Made by a program: the position numbers and the translations under genes
NCBI GenBank assembly: GCA_013298365.1
Contig: JAAFHL010000006.1
Coordinates: 1-36,477, forward strand
From: Bacteroidota bacterium
GTDB taxonomy: Bacteria; Bacteroidota; Bacteroidia; J057
Direction: 5' to 3'
DNA length: 36,477 nucleotides
Notes under the pieces: generated by a model
The model's input: only the letters and a program-made list of their open reading frames with translations
Databases searched by the model: none
What the model was told of the DNA's origin: nothing
Part shown: positions 7,833 through 15,877 of the stretch, in pieces
How positions within the stretch are numbered: position 1 is the first letter of the stretch
Layout: the number at the start of each line of letters is the position of its first letter

Positions 7833-8822
7833 ATGTTCCTACAACGCTGCATAGAACTTGCACTTAAAGCCGACAGCCGCACATTTCCCAATCCCAAAGT
7901 TGGGGCTGTGATTGTATATGAAGGCAAAATCATTGGGGAAGGCTATCACGAATATGCGGGCGGTCCTCATGCAGAGGTAAACGCTGTTGCTTCTGTGCAG
8001 GACAAATCTTTGTTGCCGCATAGCACGATTTATGTGAGTTTAGAGCCTTGCAATCATTTTGGTAAAACACCGCCTTGCGTAAATCTTATTTTGGAACACA
8101 AAATCCCTAAGGTTGTGGTAGGTTGCCTTGACCCAAATCCACAAGTAGCAGGAAAAGGCATTGTAAGGTTGCGTGAAAACGGCGTAGAAGTACATGTAGC
8201 GGAAAATGTAGCAGCTTTTCAGGCAATTAATAACGTGTTTTTTTGCAATCAAATCGAAAAAAGACCCTATATTGTGCTAAAATGGGCGGAGTCGCAAGAT
8301 GGTTTTATTGCGCCACTTCCGCCACGCCCTTATCCCATTTCTGACAAAGAAAACAGCCTTTTTGTACATCATTTGCGGGCAAAACATCATGCCATTATGA
8401 TTGGGGCAAATACGGCACGCATTGATAATCCGCAACTTACGGTCAGAAAAGTAGTAGGAAAATCGCCGATTCGTATTGTGTGGGACAAAAACCTGCAACT
8501 TCCCCAAGATTTACATCTTTTTATAGATGGCAATGAAACCATTGTGTTAAATGTGCATAAAAATGAAAAAGTTGGGAATGTCCGCTATTATATCCCTTCC
8601 CAGCATGTAGCATGGGAAAATATACATATCATGGCAAAATGCTTGTTTGAAGAAGTCGGAATATGCAGCATTTTGGTAGAAGGGGGGCAAAATTTGTTGC
8701 AGCAGTTTATTGATGCAAAATTGTATGACGAAGTGCATCGTTTTGTAGGAAAAATACGTTTTGAAAAAGGAATTGCTGCGCCTTTACTTTCATTGAGAAA
8801 TGAAAAACAGGGTGAGTTGTAG
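7833..8822 (+). CDS. ribD: Bifunctional diaminohydroxyphosphoribosylaminopyrimidine deaminase / 5-amino-6-(5-phosphoribosylamino)uracil reductase
   Basis: FPNPKVGAVIV, GGPHAEVNAV, SLEPCNHFGKTPPC deaminase motifs; C-terminal reductase domain. Confidence 0.96.
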   Translation: MFLQRCIELALKADSRTFPNPKVGAVIVYEGKIIGEGYHEYAGGPHAEVNAVASVQDKSLLPHSTIYVSLEPCNHFGKTPPCVNLILEHKIPKVVVGCLDPNPQVAGKGIVRLRENGVEVHVAENVAAFQAINNVFFCNQIEKRPYIVLKWAESQDGFIAPLPPRPYPISDKENSLFVHHLRAKHHAIMIGANTARIDNPQLTVRKVVGKSPIRIVWDKNLQLPQDLHLFIDGNETIVLNVHKNEKVGNVRYYIPSQHVAWENIHIMAKCLFEEVGICSILVEGGQNLLQQFIDAKLYDEVHRFVGKIRFEKGIAAPLLSLRNEKQGEL

Positions 8823-8858
8823 TGAAATTAAAGGTATAAAGGTGCAAAGAAAATAAGC

Positions 8859-9569
8859 TCAATATTTTATCCCAAATACTTTTTCCCATATATCTGCCCT
8901 ATTTTTGCCCATTTCTCCCTGCCAAACTATCTGCCCATTAGCCACCCCCCAAAGCATGGCATTTTCTGGCAAATATTCTATATCATGGGTAATACAAATT
9001 ATCGTTTTACCATGTTGTATTAAAGTAGGTAAAAAATCATATAACCATTTTTTGTTAAAAGGGTCAAGCGACTGTGCAGGTTCATCTAACAGTAAAATAG
9101 GTGTTTCTTGCGTCAAAGCTCTTGCAATACACACTTTTTGCAACTCACCTCCTGAAAGGGTTTGCACATTTTGTGTTACAAGTGTTTCCAAGTTGAGTAA
9201 GGCTATATATTTTTGGGCAATCGCTTTATCTACCGTATCAAAATTGCCCAACCAATTTAAATAGGGAAACCTACCCATCAAAATATACTCAAAAACAGGG
9301 ACTTCCACAGGTACACTTTGCATTTGCGATACAAAGGCAATCTTCTGCGCACGAACTTTTGCCGAAAGTGTTGCGATTAAATTGCCCATAATGGAGATGT
9401 TTTCGCCTTCTTTTTCAATACCTGCAATACATTTCAGTAAAGAACTTTTTCCACTTCCATTACGCCCCACACAGAAATGCAACTTCCCCATATCAAAAAC
9501 AGCAGATACATCTCGCAAGATATATCTGCCGTTGCGCATCAACTGCAAACCATTGATGTCAATACTCAT
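8859..9569 (-). CDS. ABC transporter ATP-binding protein, FecE/HmuV-like
   Basis: GRNGSGKSS Walker A, LSGGELQKVCIARAL signature, LLLDEPAQSLD Walker B; start at MSIDINGLQL. Confidence 0.9.
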   Translation of the reverse strand: MSIDINGLQLMRNGRYILRDVSAVFDMGKLHFCVGRNGSGKSSLLKCIAGIEKEGENISIMGNLIATLSAKVRAQKIAFVSQMQSVPVEVPVFEYILMGRFPYLNWLGNFDTVDKAIAQKYIALLNLETLVTQNVQTLSGGELQKVCIARALTQETPILLLDEPAQSLDPFNKKWLYDFLPTLIQHGKTIICITHDIEYLPENAMLWGVANGQIVWQGEMGKNRADIWEKVFGIKY

Positions 9570-9780
9570 CTTCGTTAAATAGAAAATCTTCTTTTGAAGG
9601 ATAATCTGGCCAAATTTCTTCGATATTCTCGTAAGGCGTTTCATCTTCTGGCAATTCCTCAAGATTTTCAATTACCTCTAACGGCGCACCTGAGCGTTGA
9701 GCATAGTCTATCAATTCTTCTCTTGTTGCAGCCCAAGGCGCATCTTCAAGATATGTGGCAAGTTCTAGTGTCCAGTACAT
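9559..9780 (-). CDS. DUF2795-type small protein
   Basis: 73 aa, MYWTLELATYLEDAPWAATREELIDYAQRSGAPLEVIENLEELPEDETPYENIEEIWPDYPSKEDFLFNEDEY. Confidence 0.85.
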   Translation of the reverse strand: MYWTLELATYLEDAPWAATREELIDYAQRSGAPLEVIENLEELPEDETPYENIEEIWPDYPSKEDFLFNEDEY

Positions 9781-9920
9781 ATTTATTTAGTTGATAATGA
9801 AAAATAAAAATTTTATTTTTTGGGAGTGCAAAAATAAACTTTTTTTTTAGATTACAAATATATTTTTTTGCTTTTTTATTTTTATCCCTAAACCTGCTTT
9901 ATTCCCTCCCAAAAATAGTG

Positions 9921-9928
9921 TAACTTTG
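9921..9928 (+). promoter_or_regulatory. Predicted -7 element (TAACTTTG) upstream of purQ
   Basis: TAnnTTTG match about 29 bp before the purQ ATG; -33 element is weak. Confidence 0.45.
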
Positions 9929-9956
9929 CAGCCTGAAACAATTAACCATTATAAAA

Positions 9957-10637
9957 ATGAAATTTGGCGTAATTACTTTTCCGGGTAGCAACTGCGACCA
10001 CGATTTGATTCATAGCCTAAGACACAATTTAGGGCAAGAAGTCGTTTCTCTTTGGCACAAAGATACCGATTTGAAGGGCTGTGATTTTGTCTTTTTGCCA
10101 GGCGGCTTTTCGTATGGAGACTATTTGCGTTCAGGCGCAATCGCTCGCTTTTCGCCCATCATGGACGAGGTTGTACGTCATGCGCAAAGAGGGGGCTATG
10201 TGATGGGGATATGCAATGGTTTTCAAATACTTACCGAAGCAGGTTTGCTTGAAGGTGCTTTGATTCGCAATGTATCTACTCGTTTTGCTTGTAAAAATGT
10301 ACATATTCTGCCGCAAACACATAGCAATATTTTGACCCAAAAACTCGAAAATCGTGCCTATAAAGTCCCGATTGCCCATGCAGAAGGCAATTATTATTGT
10401 GATGTAAATACGCTTGATTCCCTCAAAACGAACGAGCAAATTTTGTTCCGTTATTGCGATGCAAACGGTAATATCAATGCCGAGGCAAATCCAAATGGTA
10501 GCTTAGAAAATATCGCAGGTATTTGCAATAAAGGCAAAAATGTATTTGGTATGATGCCACACCCCGAAAGAGCAAGCGATAGCATTTTGGGCAATATTGA
10601 TGGAAAATTTATTCTTGAATCGGTTCTAAGCATTTAA
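9957..10637 (+). CDS. purQ: Phosphoribosylformylglycinamidine synthase I (glutaminase subunit)
   Basis: FPGSNCD, LPGGFSYGDYLR, GICNGFQIL, MMPHPERA motifs. Confidence 0.96.
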   Translation: MKFGVITFPGSNCDHDLIHSLRHNLGQEVVSLWHKDTDLKGCDFVFLPGGFSYGDYLRSGAIARFSPIMDEVVRHAQRGGYVMGICNGFQILTEAGLLEGALIRNVSTRFACKNVHILPQTHSNILTQKLENRAYKVPIAHAEGNYYCDVNTLDSLKTNEQILFRYCDANGNINAEANPNGSLENIAGICNKGKNVFGMMPHPERASDSILGNIDGKFILESVLSI

Positions 10638-10649
10638 TCTTGACGGAAT

Positions 10650-11501
10650 ATGGATTTTCTTCATCACAAAGAAACGGATAGAATCATTCATGATGCTTTT
10701 CGAGAAGACATAGGTACGGGCGATGTTACCGCACTCTCTACGATTGCCGCAAACAATATTTCCAAAGCAAAATGCCTTATCAAAGATGATGGCATTTTGG
10801 CAGGCGTTGCTTTTACACAAAGGGCTTTTCAGCTATTAGACCCTACTTTGGAAATGGAGATTCTGCTCACAGACGGGACCCCTGTCAAAAAAGGAGACAT
10901 TGCTTTCTTTGTTTCTGGCAAAACAAGGTCTATTCTTTCTGCGGAAAGAGTGATTCTCAATGTGATGCAAAGAATGAGCGGCATTGCAACTCAAACCCAA
11001 AAAATTGTAAAATTATTGGAGGGAACAAAATGTCGAGTCTTAGATACCCGCAAAACAACGCCTTTGATACGTCATTTGGAAAAATGGGCGGTCTCTATTG
11101 GCGGCGGCACAAATCACCGCTTCGGTTTGTATGACATGGTGATGATAAAAGACAATCATCACGATTATGCGGGCGGAATTACGGCGGCAGTGACGGCTTG
11201 CAAGCAATATTTGACAGAAAATAATTTGAGCCTGCGCATCGAAGTAGAAACCCGCAACCTTGCCGAAGTTGCCGAAGTATTAGCGATTGGGGGCATAGAC
11301 GTAATTATGCTTGACAACATGGACATTGAAACCATGCGCAAAGCCGTAGAAATGATAGATGGACAGGTAGAAGTTGAGGCTTCGGGGGGCATTACCGCAG
11401 AAACAATTCCTGCGATTGCTGCCACAGGCGTAGATTTTATTTCCATGGGCGCACTCACACATTCTGTTAAAAGCTTAGATATTAGTCTGAAAGCAGTATA
11501 G
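10650..11501 (+). CDS. nadC: Nicotinate-nucleotide pyrophosphorylase (carboxylating)
   Basis: EDIGTGDVTAL, VLDTRKTTPLIRHLEKWAVSIGGGTNHRFGLYDMVMIKDNH, EASGGI. Confidence 0.96.
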   Translation: MDFLHHKETDRIIHDAFREDIGTGDVTALSTIAANNISKAKCLIKDDGILAGVAFTQRAFQLLDPTLEMEILLTDGTPVKKGDIAFFVSGKTRSILSAERVILNVMQRMSGIATQTQKIVKLLEGTKCRVLDTRKTTPLIRHLEKWAVSIGGGTNHRFGLYDMVMIKDNHHDYAGGITAAVTACKQYLTENNLSLRIEVETRNLAEVAEVLAIGGIDVIMLDNMDIETMRKAVEMIDGQVEVEASGGITAETIPAIAATGVDFISMGALTHSVKSLDISLKAV

Positions 11502-11503
11502 TC

Positions 11504-11550
11504 CTTGATGTAACATGTCATTTTTCTAAAAAATGACATGTTACATCAAG
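11504..11550. repeat. Perfect 22-bp palindromic stem with 3-nt loop directly after nadC
   Basis: cttgatgtaacatgtcattttt-cta-aaaaatgacatgttacatcaag. Confidence 0.9.
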
Positions 11551-11607
11551 AACAAATAAACACTTTTGCGTTGATGTACGTTTAAATCTATATAAATACT
11601 GCAAAAA

Positions 11608-12735
11608 ATGATAAAAACAGCCTTCAAATTTCTGCTCTACGACAAAGCCAAATCTTTTGGCGCACTGATGGGAGTCGTTATTTCTACCTTTTTGATTGGG
11701 CAGCAGGTAGGGGTTTTTACCTTTTTGACCAATAGCATGAATGTTTTGGCACGCATGAACCCCGAATATATATGGGTCATAGATAGCCGTACCGAAAATG
11801 TAAATTCATTGGGTTCGCTTGACATGCGTATTGCACGACAAATGGAGTCATTTCCTGGTGTAAAAAAAGTGCATCCTGTGTATATTAGTGGCGCATTAGT
11901 GCAGTTTCCTGATGGAGAAACATCGGGTATTCAACTAATTGGCTTAAATGCGCCTGAATTTGTTGGGCAACCACAAGCGCAAAATATTATAGAGGGGAAA
12001 ATGTCAGACTTGCTGCCTGATGGTGCAGTTTGTGTAGATATTTTTGACAAAAGAATTTTTCGTAGTACGGAATTAGGCACTTCTTTTGAAATCAATAAAA
12101 GAAAAGTACACATAGCCGCCCGCACAAAAGGCGTAAGAGCATTTGGCGGCTCACTCGTTTATACGACTATCGAAAGGGCAAGAATGCTCACAAAAGCCTC
12201 GCCAAATGCGACAAGTGCTTTTTTGGTGGAGGCAATGTCTGGCATAGACCAAAATAAAATCGTCAAAGACATCAATCAAAATATTTATGGGGTAAAGGCT
12301 TGGAAAGGCGAAGAACTTGCTTCAAGCACCGTTTCTATTATCTTGAAAACCACAAGTATCGCCACTTCCGTAGGCACATTGGTTATTTTTGCCTTGATTG
12401 CCGGCTTCTTTATCATCGGACTCACATTGTATTCTGCCGCAGTAGATAGGCTCAAAGATTATGGCACAATGAAGGCAATCGGTGCAACAAATGGCTATAT
12501 TCGCCGCCTGATTTATACACAAGCCTTTATCTTTGCGCTATTTGGCTTCGGAATCGGGTATTTATTAATGACAGCCTTCAAAAATGCAATTGCTAACTCT
12601 GGTCTCCTTTTTGATTATACCCCCCAATTTTTGGCAATGTTTTTCTGTGTAATTTTGTTGATTTCGTTAGGCGGTGCGTCTTTTGCTGTTCGGAGAATCA
12701 TCAAATTAGAGCCTGCGGAGGTGTTTAGGTTTTAA
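11608..12735 (+). CDS. ABC transporter permease, DevC/FtsX-MacB-like
   Basis: N-terminal TM, large periplasmic region, three C-terminal TMs including RLKDYGTMKAIGATNGYIRRLI. Confidence 0.88.
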   Translation: MIKTAFKFLLYDKAKSFGALMGVVISTFLIGQQVGVFTFLTNSMNVLARMNPEYIWVIDSRTENVNSLGSLDMRIARQMESFPGVKKVHPVYISGALVQFPDGETSGIQLIGLNAPEFVGQPQAQNIIEGKMSDLLPDGAVCVDIFDKRIFRSTELGTSFEINKRKVHIAARTKGVRAFGGSLVYTTIERARMLTKASPNATSAFLVEAMSGIDQNKIVKDINQNIYGVKAWKGEELASSTVSIILKTTSIATSVGTLVIFALIAGFFIIGLTLYSAAVDRLKDYGTMKAIGATNGYIRRLIYTQAFIFALFGFGIGYLLMTAFKNAIANSGLLFDYTPQFLAMFFCVILLISLGGASFAVRRIIKLEPAEVFRF

Positions 12736-14857
12736 AAATGGCTAAATCGTCCCATTTTTCTGCTACCTCTTCCCCGCCATTCTTTCGCACCACAATGTCT
12801 CTCACCCAGTCTTCTATTTCCAAAAGTTTTTCTTCAGAAAAACTTTTCAAAGGCGTTTTTTCTAAAATTGCCAATAGATTCTGTGCTGAAATAACGCCGC
12901 ATGTTAAGCCAATATATCGCTGATAGGTAGCAGAATTAAGCCAAGCGACTACATAATGTTTAGAAATATTAGGATTTAACCTGATGCCATAGATTTCTTT
13001 GGAGAATAAAAAAGCAGTGTCCGAAATCGTTGCGACTAATTTCCCCTGTTGATGCGTTACGTAAACCCAATTTTCGCCTATAAACTCCGACTTTCTTTGC
13101 TGCCATTCTGGAAAATCAATGGGCATATAACGTTGTTGAAAATGAATATGAAAAGGAGAAATATCTTTGCCTTTGATGAGCTTAATTCCGTCATTTTCAG
13201 TCATGTTTTTTTGTGAAATGCTCATGCCACGCACGATTTCAGCGCAAGAAGCAAGTGAAAAACATTCTTTTTCTATCTCAAAAATAAAGGATTGTGTTGC
13301 TACCGGCAAGTCAATTTCGATGGCATAATTGGATTGTGGCGAAATATATTTTCTGCCAATTTCATGTTTTATCTTACCTGTTTCCGCATCAAAAATGGCA
13401 ATTTCTGCCGAAAAAACAGGCGCATTTTGTGCGATAAAATAGCATTTTTCATCAGAAATGTTGCCGATTGTTTGCAAATTCATGTTCTCTAATAGATGTG
13501 AACGAATTTCAACAGCATCATTTTTCTGCAAAAAAGCAGTAGGTAAAATAAGGGCTGCATATCCTGATGAAAGCAAACATTTTGTCAAAATTTGTTCGCA
13601 AAAACGCTGATAAGGTGCATTTTTCCATACATATTTTTGGCTATTTCGAGGCAAATCGGGCAGTGTTTCAGGGGAAATATCAGATAATACAACATTTGTC
13701 CCTTGGAAAACACCTTGTGTATCAGTCAATTCTGGAAAAGACAATGCCCAATCCAAAGGCGGAAGCTCATTTTCTTGCAAACCTAAACTTCGTGCTATTT
13801 TTTCAATTTCTGCTTGTAAATCGGTTTTTTCCTGCGAGGTTTCGTAGCTTATTTCTATTTCAAATAAGGTATCAAGTGCATATTTTTGATGAAAAGTAGC
13901 CTTCATTTTTTGCAACAAATCAAAACGTTCATCATGGCGAGTAGCGATTTCGCAGATTTTTTGCTGCAATTTTTTTGCTTGTTTTTGATATGTATGTTGC
14001 TGCTGCACGTTGTATGTTTCCCGAGCTTTTTTGCGCAGGGCAAGCAAATTTTCCCAGTCGTTTTCTTTTTTACCTAAAAATGCCCAAGTCATTTCTGTGG
14101 AAAAACGACTTTGCAAAGGATTTCCATAAACAATATTCTGTTCAAAATCAGGCAATTCTACCAAATCACGATAATCTGTTTCTAAGGTATAATAAATATG
14201 CTGCGCCAATTCGCAAGCAAAAGCCTGTTTTGTTACCTGAATATGAAAGGAATTTCCACTTACTGCATAGACTTGCGTTAGCAAAAAACGCTTTTTTTCG
14301 CTAAAAATAGCCTCTTGCAACAACTGTGTTTCCGATTTAATTTTGCCTTCTTCCACAACCGTCATTTTCCCTGTCAAAGCATGTTGATAGGTAACTCGCC
14401 GTACAAGATTTGGCGCATAATATTCCCGTAAGGTATTGTCTCTCAAATCCCAACATTGCAATTCATCGCCGATGATTTTCATTTCAATTTGCAAAACTTT
14501 TCGTCCATCGGCATAAAAAAGCAAGGAAAGTTCCATTTTTGCCTGAATCCAAGCACGTATAAGGGCGGCAAGCAAAGTGCCTGTGCCGCAGTTGATGTCT
14601 AAAAAAGTGAGCTGATTGAGGGCAAAATTGAGTTCGGAAGGTTGTGGATATTTTTGTGCTATATTTCTAATATGCGCCCAATCTGTGTTTTGTGTAGCTA
14701 AAATAGGTTGCAAAACTTGGATAATTTGCTTTTGCAGCAGGTTTTTTACCAAGTTATTATGATAATTTGTCGAAAATGAATACAGAGAAGCACTAACGGC
14801 TTTGTAATCAGCCATCAATTTTTGAGGGAATTTAATATGCACATCTCGCTTTTCCAT
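12725..14857 (-). CDS. Eco57I/type IIG-class DNA methyltransferase-like protein with C-terminal specificity-like region; motif IV appears degenerate
   Basis: Motif I TFLDINCGTGTLLAALIRAW; IVYGNPLQS like the NIKCGNSLI motif; LDWALSFPEL; C-terminal TaqI-like region with LNSATYQRYI; no NPPY/F located at the expected place. Confidence 0.7.
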   Translation of the reverse strand: MEKRDVHIKFPQKLMADYKAVSASLYSFSTNYHNNLVKNLLQKQIIQVLQPILATQNTDWAHIRNIAQKYPQPSELNFALNQLTFLDINCGTGTLLAALIRAWIQAKMELSLLFYADGRKVLQIEMKIIGDELQCWDLRDNTLREYYAPNLVRRVTYQHALTGKMTVVEEGKIKSETQLLQEAIFSEKKRFLLTQVYAVSGNSFHIQVTKQAFACELAQHIYYTLETDYRDLVELPDFEQNIVYGNPLQSRFSTEMTWAFLGKKENDWENLLALRKKARETYNVQQQHTYQKQAKKLQQKICEIATRHDERFDLLQKMKATFHQKYALDTLFEIEISYETSQEKTDLQAEIEKIARSLGLQENELPPLDWALSFPELTDTQGVFQGTNVVLSDISPETLPDLPRNSQKYVWKNAPYQRFCEQILTKCLLSSGYAALILPTAFLQKNDAVEIRSHLLENMNLQTIGNISDEKCYFIAQNAPVFSAEIAIFDAETGKIKHEIGRKYISPQSNYAIEIDLPVATQSFIFEIEKECFSLASCAEIVRGMSISQKNMTENDGIKLIKGKDISPFHIHFQQRYMPIDFPEWQQRKSEFIGENWVYVTHQQGKLVATISDTAFLFSKEIYGIRLNPNISKHYVVAWLNSATYQRYIGLTCGVISAQNLLAILEKTPLKSFSEEKLLEIEDWVRDIVVRKNGGEEVAEKWDDLAIFKT

Positions 14858-14900
14858 ACATTATGCTAAGAATCAAAGCGCAAATGTATAATATTTTTAG

Positions 14901-14928
14901 TAAAAAGAAAATTAAATCTCATTTTTTT
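14901..14928 (+). repeat. Copy A of 28-bp exact direct repeat
   Basis: taaaaagaaaattaaatctcattttttt, same as 20929-20956. Confidence 0.85.
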
Positions 14929-14958
14929 TATAAGAAAGCTGTCTATGAAAGAATAAAA

Positions 14959-14990
14959 TTTGATTGTTAAAATAGAATATCGTAAATTTG
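14959..14990 (+). promoter_or_regulatory. Predicted promoter of the Rpn-like gene
   Basis: TTTG-N20-TAAATTTG. Confidence 0.6.
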
Positions 14991-15021
14991 TAGTCAATTA
15001 TATAACAATAACTGTGGATTT

Positions 15022-15834
15022 ATGTTAGGGAGTTTAGATAATGAAGTGATATTCAAAAAGGCATTTACCGACAAAATTGTTTTTGAACATTTTGTTAAAG
15101 ACGTTTTGGGGCTTGATATAGAAATAGGAAAAATAGAAACGGAGAAGAAGTTTTCACCGCCGATAGGTTATGTTGATTTTGAAATAGATGTATTTGCTGA
15201 AACTGTGGACAAACGAGTAGCCGTAGAGCTTCAGAGAGCGCAATATGATTATAATTTTGACAGGTTTATGCACTATCTCCATATGTTGATAGCAGAGCAA
15301 CAAAAATCAGCTAAAAAATATAAGGTAACTCAAACCGTTTATATGATAGTCGTGATGACTTTGCCATATAAGTTTAATGATTTGACGGGAGAGGCTGTTC
15401 AAGAAGAAGTAATTATTACAAAATTTAGTTCAAAAAATCTTCAAGGAAAAGAAATAGATATTTATGCACATCAAATGACAACCTTGAATCCTAATCATCC
15501 GCACCCAGACACGCCACAGCGAGTGAGGGATTGGTTAGATTTAATCTATCAATCTATTCACAGTCCAGAAAGACCCAGCATTAATTTGCAAAATTTGGGG
15601 ATAAAACGTGCTGCGGATTTGATTGATTATGAGAAACTTACGCCCAAAGAATTGGCAGACGCAAAAAATAAAGAACAAGGGGAAGTGGTGAAAAGTATCT
15701 ATAAATTGGAAGCAACACGAGACGTGGCAAGAAAGTTATTAGACTTAGCTGTTTCCATGGATATAATTATTCAAAGCACAGGGCTAACAATTGATCAAAT
15801 AGAAAAGCTTAAAGAAGAATACATTTCTCGATAA
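15022..15834 (+). CDS. Rpn/PD-(D/E)XK nuclease family putative transposase-like protein
   Basis: IGYVDFEIDVFAETVDKRVAVELQRAQYDYNFDRFMHYL; N-terminal LDNEVIFKKAF, ELQ in the ExK position as in Rpn-type proteins. Confidence 0.85.
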   Translation: MLGSLDNEVIFKKAFTDKIVFEHFVKDVLGLDIEIGKIETEKKFSPPIGYVDFEIDVFAETVDKRVAVELQRAQYDYNFDRFMHYLHMLIAEQQKSAKKYKVTQTVYMIVVMTLPYKFNDLTGEAVQEEVIITKFSSKNLQGKEIDIYAHQMTTLNPNHPHPDTPQRVRDWLDLIYQSIHSPERPSINLQNLGIKRAADLIDYEKLTPKELADAKNKEQGEVVKSIYKLEATRDVARKLLDLAVSMDIIIQSTGLTIDQIEKLKEEYISR

Positions 15835-15877
15835 AATTATTTTTGAATATAACAAAAAAAGTATCTGCCTCTCTTTA

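Noticed and set aside
9957-11501. purQ-nadC adjacency as a novel fused pathway
   Set aside because: Both are ordinary housekeeping enzymes; a 12-bp gap simply suggests cotranscription.
12725-14857. Complete restriction-modification or BREX system
   Set aside because: No nuclease domain, PglZ, BrxC or other partner gene recognised nearby; only the methyltransferase-like protein is present.
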